From IMG/VR virus record IMGVR_UViG_3300035698_017387, positions 1 through 38,738 of that record: a DNA stretch of 38,738 bases. One strand, given 5' to 3'. This DNA comes from a virus. Position 1 is the stretch's first letter. Every line of letters begins with the position of its first letter. Made by a program: the position numbers and the translations under genes. The notes beneath the pieces were generated by a model, which saw only the letters and a program-made list of their open reading frames with translations, searched no databases and was not told the DNA's origin. This document shows, piece after piece, positions 13,200 to 20,375 of the stretch.

Positions 13200-13320
13200 A
13201 CTATGAGACGCCCGATCGGAGTCCGGAGTCTAGTTTGTGGACAGTCCAGAAAGTGAACCCATAGATTATCTATGGATTATCCACAAGATCAACACTTACC
13301 TATATTCTGAGAGGAGATCA
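13183..13320. other. Candidate replication origin
   Basis: Just after and overlapping the end of the initiator gene lie iteron-like repeats: AGTCCGGAAAGTGAAC (13186-13201), AGTCCGGA (13220-13227) and AGTCCAGAAAGTGAAC (13243-13258). They are followed by the palindrome CCATAGATTATCTATGG (13259-13275), a perfect DnaA box TTATCCACA (13277-13285) and an AT-rich stretch up to 13310. A weaker DnaA-box-like TGTGGACAG is at 13236-13244 on the other strand. Initiator gene plus iterons plus DnaA box plus AT-rich DNA is the usual make-up of a theta origin. Confidence 0.65.
13277..13285 (+). promoter_or_regulatory. DnaA box
   Basis: TTATCCACA matches the consensus DnaA-binding 9-mer exactly. It lies between the initiator and ParB-like genes and next to a 17-base palindrome, supporting host DnaA involvement at this origin. 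Confidence 0.7.
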
Positions 13321-13324
13321 AGAA

Positions 13325-15697
13325 ATGAACCAGAAAAAAGTCACATACTTGAGCAAAGGCGCCCGCGTCCGTGTCGCCAATAGTGGACACGACGACGCCG
13401 GCCGTTGGCGCCAGGGCCTGACCGGCACCGTCCAGGCCACACCCGGCCCGCGAGGTCCCTGCGTCGAGGTCCTGGTCGACGGCGAGGCCGTGTCCCGCCT
13501 CATCCCCTGGGCCGACGTCGACCATAAAGAGGCGCCCAAAGGCCGCGAGGTCCAGATCGCGATCTTGGATATCCGCCCGAGCCGTTGGCAATATCGCCAG
13601 GCCTTTGACGCCGGCGAGCTCCTCGAGCTTGCCAAGTCTATTGACGCCCAGGGCCTGATCAATCCCGTTTTGGTTTTCAAGCATGAAACCGGCGCCCACT
13701 ATGAATTGATCGCCGGCGAGCGCAGAACCCGCGCCCTGGTTGCCCTGGCCCTGGTCGACGCCGGCGAGGAGCACAAACTTGCCCAGGCCATCGGCAAGAC
13801 GGCCGCCGGCGATTATTGGATCTGGCCGCCCGACGTCAAGGAAAATATAGACCTGACCGTCCGGGCCGAGGTCCGCGAGGGCGCCCCTGAGTCGTTCCGC
13901 GAGATCGTCGTCGTCGAAAACTTGCAGAGATCCAACCCGACGGCCGTCGAGGAGGCCCAAGCCTATCAGTCATTGATCGAGGCCGGTTATACACAAAGCC
14001 GAATTGCTGAGCGGTTGACCAAGTCGCCGGCCTATGTATCCCAACGGTTGGGCCTCTTGGCCCTGGCTGAGCCAGTCCGGGCCCTGGTTGGGACCGCGAT
14101 CCCGTTTGCCTCAGCCCGAGCGATCGCGACCCTGCCCGCGGCCGTCCAGCCGGCCATAGCTGATCACGTTATCGAAAAAATGAGCCGCGAGGGCGAGAGC
14201 CCGGTCACGACTCGCCAGGTCGAAACCCTCGCGCGCCAGGTCCTAAAATTCCTAGATCCTGAGACCTGGGCCATACCCGAGGGCGAGATCGTCGAGGCCC
14301 AAACCCGAAACCGGATCCGCATGATCCGGCACTATATCGAAACCCTGAGCGAGTCCGCCAGCGGAGAGCTTATAGTCGGCCTGAGAGAGTCCCAAGTCTA
14401 CCCCACCTATAAGCACCCGGAAAACCTGATCGGTAACAAACCGCTGAGCATTGCCGGAAACACGACCAAGCTCATGATCGTGATCGCGGCCCTGACCGGC
14501 ACCGGCACCGAGACCGGCATCGCTGAGCTCGGTAAAAAGGGCCATTGGCCCACGGCGGCCACGGCCCACGGTTGGACCTGTTCCGATTGCCAGTATAGCC
14601 AAGCCCGCAAACCGTCGACCTTGCGATCGGTCCGTTGCCAAGCCTGGCTCGACCTCGCCGGCGCAAAGCCTCGCGAGACGTGTATCCACTATATAGGGCC
14701 CGAGGATCCGGTTATACTCCAAGTCGACTCGGTTGACCGTTGGCAATTAAAAGGGATCGGCCTCGACGGCGAGCTCCTGGACGGTGGCTTTTTTTTCTAT
14801 ATGATCGGGTTTGAGCCCTGGGCCCTGGCCCTGGAGGCCATAGAGGCCCACGTCGACAAGGGCCGCGAGGGTTACGTCAAGGCCAGCGAGGAGGCCCACT
14901 TACCAGATCTAGAGGCCTTTTGGCAACTGCAAACGGAGGCCGGCCAGGCCCTGGACGTCGACCCGGACCATACCCAGGCGCACAATTGCCGGCTGTGTAC
15001 CAACTACCGGCCCGAGCTCCTGGAGACCGGCGAGCCGGCGCCCTGCCTCCTGGTTATTGAGCCCATCCGGCGGCCCTTCCAGGCCATCACCGAGGCGCCG
15101 GCCGTCGGCGTCCTGGTTAACCAGGCCGGCGCAATGATCCCCCGTTGTGCTGAGTATATGGCCACCGAGGCGCCCACGATCGCGCCCTTGCCTGGTTTTC
15201 GGTTTGGTGAGGATAACCGGCCGATCGTGTTGGCCTGGCTCGAGCGGGCCTTGTGGGTTAAAGGCCGGGCCGCCGATCGAAATGGGACCCTTGTCGCGCC
15301 CTTGTCCTGGATCCCGATCGCCCGTAAGCCAGGCGACGATCGTATCACTGGCCAGGTCCTGGCCTGGGTTAATGACAACTGGCAAGATATAGGCGGAGAT
15401 CAGGCCGTCGCCCGGCTGATCCAGGTCGCGACCTGGGAAACGGCCGCCCTGGTTGGCCAGGTCTCTAAAATCCCGCTCTTGGACCCCATCACCGGCGAGG
15501 CTGAGACCTGGGCCGCGCCGCCTTGGGCCGCCGTCCGCCACGGGGCCGCCGATTTTGCTCAGCCATTTTATACCCAATACCCGGCCGCCTGGCCCAAGCC
15601 CTGGGCCCAGGTCGAGGAGCAGGGCACCGGTAAGATCCTGGAGGAGGAGCTCGAGGCCCTGGAGGAGGAGCTCGAGGCCCGGCGCGTCGAGGCCTGA
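13325..15697 (+). CDS. Large ParB-family protein with Cys-rich C-terminal region
   Basis: A 790-residue protein, two to three times the length of typical ParB. Residues about 10-60 look like a small SH3/KOW-type domain. The ParB nuclease/CTPase fold follows (about 78-205) with GERRTRAL at 131-138 and ENLQRSNP at 198-205, then a helix-turn-helix (about 222-243, YTQSRIAERLTKSPAYVSQR). The long remainder has two Cys groups (CSDC with later Cys; CRLC with later Cys) and ends in an acidic coiled coil. No ParA gene is present. It may bind the palindromes at 15699 and 32434 and act in partition, replication or regulation. The start has GAGAGGAGATCAAGAA. Confidence 0.85.
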   Translation: MNQKKVTYLSKGARVRVANSGHDDAGRWRQGLTGTVQATPGPRGPCVEVLVDGEAVSRLIPWADVDHKEAPKGREVQIAILDIRPSRWQYRQAFDAGELLELAKSIDAQGLINPVLVFKHETGAHYELIAGERRTRALVALALVDAGEEHKLAQAIGKTAAGDYWIWPPDVKENIDLTVRAEVREGAPESFREIVVVENLQRSNPTAVEEAQAYQSLIEAGYTQSRIAERLTKSPAYVSQRLGLLALAEPVRALVGTAIPFASARAIATLPAAVQPAIADHVIEKMSREGESPVTTRQVETLARQVLKFLDPETWAIPEGEIVEAQTRNRIRMIRHYIETLSESASGELIVGLRESQVYPTYKHPENLIGNKPLSIAGNTTKLMIVIAALTGTGTETGIAELGKKGHWPTAATAHGWTCSDCQYSQARKPSTLRSVRCQAWLDLAGAKPRETCIHYIGPEDPVILQVDSVDRWQLKGIGLDGELLDGGFFFYMIGFEPWALALEAIEAHVDKGREGYVKASEEAHLPDLEAFWQLQTEAGQALDVDPDHTQAHNCRLCTNYRPELLETGEPAPCLLVIEPIRRPFQAITEAPAVGVLVNQAGAMIPRCAEYMATEAPTIAPLPGFRFGEDNRPIVLAWLERALWVKGRAADRNGTLVAPLSWIPIARKPGDDRITGQVLAWVNDNWQDIGGDQAVARLIQVATWETAALVGQVSKIPLLDPITGEAETWAAPPWAAVRHGAADFAQPFYTQYPAAWPKPWAQVEEQGTGKILEEELEALEEELEARRVEA

Positions 15698-15698
15698 C

Positions 15699-15714
15699 CT
15701 TTACGCGCGTAAAG
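15699..15714. promoter_or_regulatory. 16-bp palindrome, candidate ParB-binding site
   Basis: CTTTACGCGCGTAAAG is a perfect palindrome two bases after the stop of the ParB-like gene. The central 14 bases recur at 32434-32447 and 13 of 14 at 19995-20008. It resembles in length and TTTA...TAAA ends the operator of the ParB-family repressor KorB. Binding by the neighbouring ParB-like protein is inferred. Confidence 0.5.
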
Positions 15715-15715
15715 A

Positions 15716-15741
15716 AAAGGGCGCCCAACCGGGCGCCCTTT
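15716..15741. terminator. Strong bidirectional intrinsic terminator
   Basis: AAAGGGCGCCC (15716-15726), loop AACC and GGGCGCCCTTT (15731-15741): an 11-bp perfect stem with A-rich and T-rich flanks. It sits where the rightward early operon and leftward late operon converge, so it can end transcription from both sides. Confidence 0.9.
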
Positions 15742-15770
15742 GTTGTTCCGCTCCTCTTTCAGCCGGCCAA

Positions 15771-15823
15771 TTGTAGCCAGGGTTAAGATCCCCAGCTGGG
15801 ATCTACACTTACACTTTACAAGG
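15771..15823 (-). repeat. 53-bp duplicated intergenic element, copy A
   Basis: About 53 bases here match 31475-31527, with the first 22 bases (AATTGTAGCCAGGGTTAAGA and two more) identical and most of the rest conserved. It contains AGATCCC-cagct-GGGATCT inside an outer TTGTA...TACAA pair, a nested inverted repeat. It overlaps the end of the wall-anchored protein gene. On the minus strand it is followed by an AGAGGAG with no start codon, as if a gene once followed. No sigma70 promoter fits. Confidence 0.7.
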
Positions 15824-16316
15824 CCCCACGGCGCCGAACCAACCACCAAGCCGCGGCCACAAATACCAAGGCCAGGCCCAGGAAAAAGCCAAGGATCGCC
15901 AGGCCGGCCAGGTTGGGCCCACCTGAGACCGGCAAAACCAACGGCGCCCAGGTCGCCGAGGGCGCCGGCGTATTGGTAACCGGCACCGGCGAGGGCGTCC
16001 AGGTTGGCGAGGGCGCCGGCGTATCGGTCGCCGGTATTGGCGAGGGCGTCCAGGTCGCCGAGGGCGTCGGCGTATCGGTCACCGGCACCGGCGAGGGCGT
16101 CCAGGTTGGCGAGGGCGCCGGCGTATCGGTCACCGGCACCGGTGAGGGCGTCCAAGTCGGCGAGGCCGTCGGCGTATCGGTTGCCGGCGCCGGCGTGATC
16201 GGCTCGACCTCGAGCCAGGTTAACCGGCCGATCGCCAACCCCAACACGATCGACAAAGCCAGGACCACGACGATCACCAAGGCGCGCCAGGCCCAAACCG
16301 ATCCCTTATCCCGCAT
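15816..16316 (-). CDS. Surface protein with 17-residue Pro/Thr repeats and LPxTG-like anchor
   Basis: A 166-residue protein from the ATG at 16316 (GAGGAGG upstream; the frame is open earlier but that would overlap the previous gene more). It has an N-terminal signal/TM segment (about residues 10-30), five 17-residue repeats of the form TPAPSPTWTPSPVPVTD, then LPVSGGP, a hydrophobic helix and terminal RRRGAL. The last three parts are the layout of a sortase-sorted wall anchor, although LPVSG is not canonical LPxTG. It would be displayed on the host surface rather than in the virion, so it may change the lysogen's or infected cell's surface. Confidence 0.65.
   Translation of the reverse strand: MRDKGSVWAWRALVIVVVLALSIVLGLAIGRLTWLEVEPITPAPATDTPTASPTWTPSPVPVTDTPAPSPTWTPSPVPVTDTPTPSATWTPSPIPATDTPAPSPTWTPSPVPVTNTPAPSATWAPLVLPVSGGPNLAGLAILGFFLGLALVFVAAAWWLVRRRGAL
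15920..16178. repeat. Tandem repeats with 51-bp period
   Basis: The motif GTATCGGT or GTATTGGT recurs at 15970, 16021, 16072, 16123 and 16174, exactly 51 bases apart, which is 17 codons in the minus-strand gene. The copies differ slightly, mostly in ways that keep the Pro/Thr pattern. They are coding, not a CRISPR array. Confidence 0.9.
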
Positions 16317-16662
16317 CGCCGGCGGCCTCCTCCTCGATCCCGAGCTTGTCGAATAGGTCAAAGACCTCGCCGGCCCGGTTGGCCGGCCACTGATCAAAGG
16401 CCTTGACCTGGCGCGTTAAAAAAGCGTCCAATTCTCGATCTGCGATCTTGATCGGCCAGGTCCGATCGACAACTTTCCAAGTCACGGATCCGGGCGTCCG
16501 TTCAGCGAAACCGATCTCGGCCTTTTCCTCGGCCGTGAGCTCGAGTAAATCCAAAAGTCGGCTCGCCTTGCGGATCAGGCCCACCGGCCCATGCAGACCG
16601 GCCAGAATAGAGCCCAGGATCACCCGTTGCCAGGTCGATAATTCTAACACGATTGCAGACAT
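16306..16662 (-). CDS. Hypothetical late protein
   Basis: A 118-residue protein whose ATG overlaps the upstream stop by one base. The N-terminus is hydrophobic (WQRVILGSILAGLHGPVGLI) and the rest charged with a Trp-rich core (VTWKVVDRTWPIKIADRELD). It lies between the tail fiber cluster and the surface protein, so it may be a minor tail or fiber-associated factor. No family recognised. Confidence 0.6.
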   Translation of the reverse strand: MSAIVLELSTWQRVILGSILAGLHGPVGLIRKASRLLDLLELTAEEKAEIGFAERTPGSVTWKVVDRTWPIKIADRELDAFLTRQVKAFDQWPANRAGEVFDLFDKLGIEEEAAGDAG

Positions 16663-16913
16663 TATCCCCCCTCTTGTGGTAGCATTTCGAGCTCAGCCTT
16701 GACCCTGAGCCCGGCCATAAACTCGACCAACCAGGCCTTTTGTTGGGCCGTCAAGTGAGGTAAAAGATTGCCCGACCGCTCGACCAGGTCGCCGTTAGAA
16801 TACTCGACCTGGACCCTATAACGGGCCTCTTTGTTGATCTCATTATCGAATAGGTCGACGCCGATATCACGGATCGCCACCGGCGCGATCGTTTGTTCAG
16901 GATTAAAAGCCAT
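16662..16913 (-). CDS. Small hypothetical late protein
   Basis: An 83-residue protein directly downstream of the large fiber gene (10-base gap) and coupled to the next gene. It has a beta-rich N-terminal half (ARYRVQVEYSNGDLVERSGN) and a helical end (AQQKAWLVEFMAGLRVKAEL). A fiber assembly role is plausible from position only. Confidence 0.6.
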   Translation of the reverse strand: MAFNPEQTIAPVAIRDIGVDLFDNEINKEARYRVQVEYSNGDLVERSGNLLPHLTAQQKAWLVEFMAGLRVKAELEMLPQEGG

Positions 16914-16923
16914 ATCTCACCCC

Positions 16924-19071
16924 CTATGCAATTGTATAGATCGGAATGTAATAACTTTGATTTGGGATCTGGTCGCCGTCATCGGTTACGACGATCTTTA
17001 AGCCGCCCTGTATTGTCCAGGTCGTAACGTCGCCTCTATCCACGATCGATCGTGTCAAACCGGCACTTGCCGCCGCACCCTGGAAATGGGCGAAAGCCTT
17101 ATCGACATCTTTTTGTACCAATGATAGCACCGAGATCGCGGCCGTTGTGCTCGGTTGCTGTACTTCCAATTGAGCCCTTGGCGACGTCTCGGCGATCCCC
17201 AGTCGACCGGCATTGGTTATTGTGACCCGTGTCTCTGCCTCATTGATAAAGGTCAGGGCGCCGTCATGCCTGATATACCAGTCGTTTGTACCTCGCCGCA
17301 AGTGTAGATCGGCATTAGAGGCCGAGTCACAATCGACCCGTACCCTGGCATTGCCGGCCGCGTTTACCACCGTTACCCGGCTCGCCGTCGCCGCCGTACC
17401 CGTTGCACCCACGACCAGGCCCTCGCCGATCCGGGCCGACTCATCGACCCGTAGATATCCATTATCAATAATCGTAACGTCGGCCGACATGGTTATCTGG
17501 TTGACCGCGCCGCCTTGCGAGGCCGACAAAGACAAATAGGCCGTCTCTGTCCCTGAGTCCGCCTCGAGCCGGACAACCCCGTAAGTCGTCGTCGCCCCCT
17601 CGGCGTAAATCGTGACCTGGCCCTGTTTGCCCGCGACCAGCGGAACCGTGATCCTCATATCCGAGGTTGCGGCCGTAAAGTCGACGCCGATCTCGCCGTG
17701 TAGGCTTGCGCTATCATACCAACTGATCGCGTACTCATCCGAGATGCTGCCACCGGGCGCCGGCTCGAGCGTGATCCCGTCGCCATCTATAACGACAATA
17801 CCGCCGGCCGCGTGTAAATCACCCTTTAAGAATACGTTGGTTGAGTACAGACCCCAACCGCTCGGCGAGAGATCCGCGTCTGTGACCCCGTCCAGGTCGC
17901 CCATTCGGACCCTCACCGTGAGGTTGCCGGCCGTCCAAGGGTTGGTCGCCCAGGTCACGATCTGGCAATAGGGCGAGTCCGTGTCCAAGGTCGTAACTTC
18001 CCAGTATCCATCCCCTGTGGCCCCATAGTCGATCGCAATGGCGCCCAAAAACACCGTCTCGCCGTCGACCCCCCCGTCGTCGGTTGTCGTAAACGTCCAA
18101 CTTTGCTCGCCGCCGGCCAAGTCCGAATAAGCCGACACCTGGCCCCAAACGTCGGCCACGACCAGGCCGCCGCCTGAGCGATCGATCACCCTCAGCCGGA
18201 CATAGTCCGAGGCCGAAAACACGGCCGTATTTGGGAACCCTGGCAAATCCTCGACGTAAAACGTACCCGTCGCCGTGTCCGCCGGCACCACAAAATCACG
18301 CGAAATAATGGCCACCGACTTGGATATAATCTGGCCGCCGGCGAGGGCCTGTTCTATGTCGGCTATAAAGGCCTTGACGTGGAGCTCATCAGCGAATATA
18401 TAGCGAAAGTCGGCCTCGCCGGCATTGGTCACGCGCCAACCGGTAACCTGGCTCGCGTAATCCTCGCTTGAGATATCATCATAGATCCCCAAGTGATCGG
18501 CGCCCATCCGGGCGAGCGCGATATCGGATCCGAACTGGAGGGCGCCGTCGGACGCGATCCGGAGCGTATCGCCGGCGGCCAGGTCGAGCCGGTCCGCCGC
18601 GCCGCGGCTGAGGCCCACGTCGGCGCCCATCGTAAAGCCGGCCGCCGGAAACGCCCACGTACCCGCGATCGTTGCGTTCTCAGCCTTGCGCGGAAACTCG
18701 CTTGCCTGGTATCCGTCGAGCTTGTCGGCGTCGAGGTTGGCCACGACCAAAGAGGCGGCCGCGACTGCAAACGGCGCATTGGCGCCGCGGCTGAATGTCC
18801 AAAGGCCGGCGACCGTCTCAGCCTCAGCCAGGACCGCGAACTCGGCCGCCTCGTACCCGTCGAGCGTGTCGGCATCGCCGGTTATATCGGCCGGCAAATC
18901 ACCGTTAGAATCTGTGGCCAATAGTTTATTTGCCTCGGCCGTCCGGCTCGCGTGTATACCGTCGACCGTGTCGGCATCGTCGCCCGAACCCTCGGCCGAG
19001 ACCTGGACCTCTTGCGTCACGGCGCCCACCGGCGGCCATTCAAAACGTAAGATCGGATCGTCTTTAGCCAA
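16924..19071 (-). CDS. Tail fiber / receptor-binding protein
   Basis: A 715-residue protein. I use the TTG at 19071 because GGAGG lies seven bases ahead. The N-terminal region has three related motifs, DADTVDGIHAS, DADTLDGYEAAEF and DADKLDGYQASEF, typical of phage fiber collar repeats. The middle and C-terminal parts are Gly/Thr/Ser-rich beta repeats (for example RIGEGLVVGATGTAATASRV and DGALTFINEAETRVTITNAG) as in trimeric fibers. Its place after the tail tip genes supports adsorption. No intramolecular chaperone with a clear cleavage site is visible. Confidence 0.8.
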   Translation of the reverse strand: MAKDDPILRFEWPPVGAVTQEVQVSAEGSGDDADTVDGIHASRTAEANKLLATDSNGDLPADITGDADTLDGYEAAEFAVLAEAETVAGLWTFSRGANAPFAVAAASLVVANLDADKLDGYQASEFPRKAENATIAGTWAFPAAGFTMGADVGLSRGAADRLDLAAGDTLRIASDGALQFGSDIALARMGADHLGIYDDISSEDYASQVTGWRVTNAGEADFRYIFADELHVKAFIADIEQALAGGQIISKSVAIISRDFVVPADTATGTFYVEDLPGFPNTAVFSASDYVRLRVIDRSGGGLVVADVWGQVSAYSDLAGGEQSWTFTTTDDGGVDGETVFLGAIAIDYGATGDGYWEVTTLDTDSPYCQIVTWATNPWTAGNLTVRVRMGDLDGVTDADLSPSGWGLYSTNVFLKGDLHAAGGIVVIDGDGITLEPAPGGSISDEYAISWYDSASLHGEIGVDFTAATSDMRITVPLVAGKQGQVTIYAEGATTTYGVVRLEADSGTETAYLSLSASQGGAVNQITMSADVTIIDNGYLRVDESARIGEGLVVGATGTAATASRVTVVNAAGNARVRVDCDSASNADLHLRRGTNDWYIRHDGALTFINEAETRVTITNAGRLGIAETSPRAQLEVQQPSTTAAISVLSLVQKDVDKAFAHFQGAAASAGLTRSIVDRGDVTTWTIQGGLKIVVTDDGDQIPNQSYYIPIYTIA

Positions 19072-19073
19072 GG

Positions 19074-20366
19074 TTAAGCCTCCTGAGCAAAATCAATCGA
19101 GCCGCGGATCTGGTAGATCGCGCCAGGCATAAGGCCGGCGATCTTCTTTAGGTCAAATGTTCCGTACCCGCTCGAGACGTCGTCCAAGGCGACCTGATCC
19201 TCATCGCCATAATAGATCGAGCACCCCGTCCCGCGATAATACAGATTGTCATACCGGCGCAATAGATAATAGGTCCAGGTCCCGCCCGAGCCGCCCAGGT
19301 CCTCATAATCCGCCTCATGGACGGCAAAGTCAAACCGCTCGAGCCGGCCGTCGAGGTCGACGTCGTTATCGCTCAAATAGTCGAGGCGCGCATCCTGGGC
19401 CGCCGTCGAGCCATAGACCGGATCGTCGACCGTAAGGGCGCCCATATCATGGAACCCGGCCGCCGCGGCCGTCGGCCCGGCCATGATCCATTTAACGGTC
19501 GAGTCTTGATTATAGTCGTTGCCATCAGTCCGAGTGATCCGGACAGAAACTCTATACCAGGTCCCGGCCGAAAAGGCGCCGACAAGATCATGGTAAGACT
19601 CATGATCGCCGGTCGTCGTCGTTGTTAAGACCGTCTCTTGTAACCCGCCGCCGTAATCATAGAAGATCTGAATCCCGTTGTTATTGGCATTGAGCGGATC
19701 GTCGTCCGGCTCGAGGTCTACCGAATAATGGATCCGTTCGTGCTGGTGTTTGATCCAACCGTCCCAAATGATCGACGACGTCGACGTCCCAGTAAAGCCG
19801 CGTTTACCACTGACAAAGGCCGGCTCGGGCGACCGGATCGCGTGAAAATAGAGATCGTTGTCAACCCATTTATTGAAATCGACCGCGGCCGCGACGTTGC
19901 CGTCCGTGATCGTCGCCGGCGTCGTGAAACTCAGGGCCCCGGTATAGATCGTATAGGGCGCCCGGCATAGGGCATCGGATCCGTTCGTGCCAGTATTACG
20001 CGCGTAAACTCGATAAAGGCCAACCGCAAAGGCCGACGCATCATAAGAGCCGGCGGCCGTTGTCCCGCTGGTCGCCTCGGCGATCATCACCTGGCCGCCG
20101 CCGCCATAGTCAAAGAATAGTTGAGCGTTGGCCGTCGCCGCGGCCTCCAGGTGATAATAGATCGTTTTGGTATCGGCCGTGAGCAGTATAAAGCCATCCC
20201 AAAGATCATTGGTTATAGTATTGGATCGCTCGACGCCCCTCGGGATCGTAATCAGCCGATCGGCCAGGCCGTGAAAATATCGATCGTTGTCAAGCAAAAC
20301 CCCCAATTGAGCCCGGCCCAGGATCTGGCCGGCCGTGAACTCTTGCGGCTGAACATAATCAGGCAT
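19074..20366 (-). CDS. Tail protein with internally duplicated beta-sandwich
   Basis: A 430-residue protein. Two halves share the same order of motifs: DNDRYFHGLADRLI, WDGFI, IYYHLE, FFDYGGG in the first, and DNDLYFHAIRSPEP, WDGWIKH, IHYSVDLE, IFYDYGGG in the second, a clear internal duplication of about 170 residues. The repeats look like carbohydrate-binding beta-sandwiches. Lying between the tail hub and the long fiber, it is probably a receptor-contacting tail tip or fiber component. It contains an inexact copy of the 14-bp palindrome (19995-20008). Confidence 0.7.
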   Translation of the reverse strand: MPDYVQPQEFTAGQILGRAQLGVLLDNDRYFHGLADRLITIPRGVERSNTITNDLWDGFILLTADTKTIYYHLEAAATANAQLFFDYGGGGQVMIAEATSGTTAAGSYDASAFAVGLYRVYARNTGTNGSDALCRAPYTIYTGALSFTTPATITDGNVAAAVDFNKWVDNDLYFHAIRSPEPAFVSGKRGFTGTSTSSIIWDGWIKHQHERIHYSVDLEPDDDPLNANNNGIQIFYDYGGGLQETVLTTTTTGDHESYHDLVGAFSAGTWYRVSVRITRTDGNDYNQDSTVKWIMAGPTAAAAGFHDMGALTVDDPVYGSTAAQDARLDYLSDNDVDLDGRLERFDFAVHEADYEDLGGSGGTWTYYLLRRYDNLYYRGTGCSIYYGDEDQVALDDVSSGYGTFDLKKIAGLMPGAIYQIRGSIDFAQEA

Positions 20367-20375
20367 TATAACCCC

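Noticed and set aside
15771-15823. Duplicated element as a sigma70 promoter with TACAAT as -10
   Set aside because: The hexamers at -35 distance are CAGCTG and CAGATG in the two copies, far from TTGACA.
15970-16182. Regularly spaced repeats that could suggest a CRISPR array
   Set aside because: The period is a constant 51 bases, whole units are similar with no unique spacers, and they encode 17-residue protein repeats in frame.
15568-16296. A 242-codon minus-strand frame across the terminator region
   Set aside because: It runs through the intrinsic terminator and the end of the opposing ParB-like gene, and its sequence is a repetitive off-frame shadow of the wall-anchored protein.
15913-16356. 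Long plus-strand frame of 147 codons opposite the Pro/Thr-repeat gene
   Set aside because: It is a repetitive shadow of the minus-strand 51-bp repeats. Upstream and downstream genes are coupled on the minus strand.
19995-20008. Third copy of the 14-bp palindrome as a binding site
   Set aside because: It matches at 13 of 14 positions and lies within a coding region, so I mention it but do not annotate it as a separate site.
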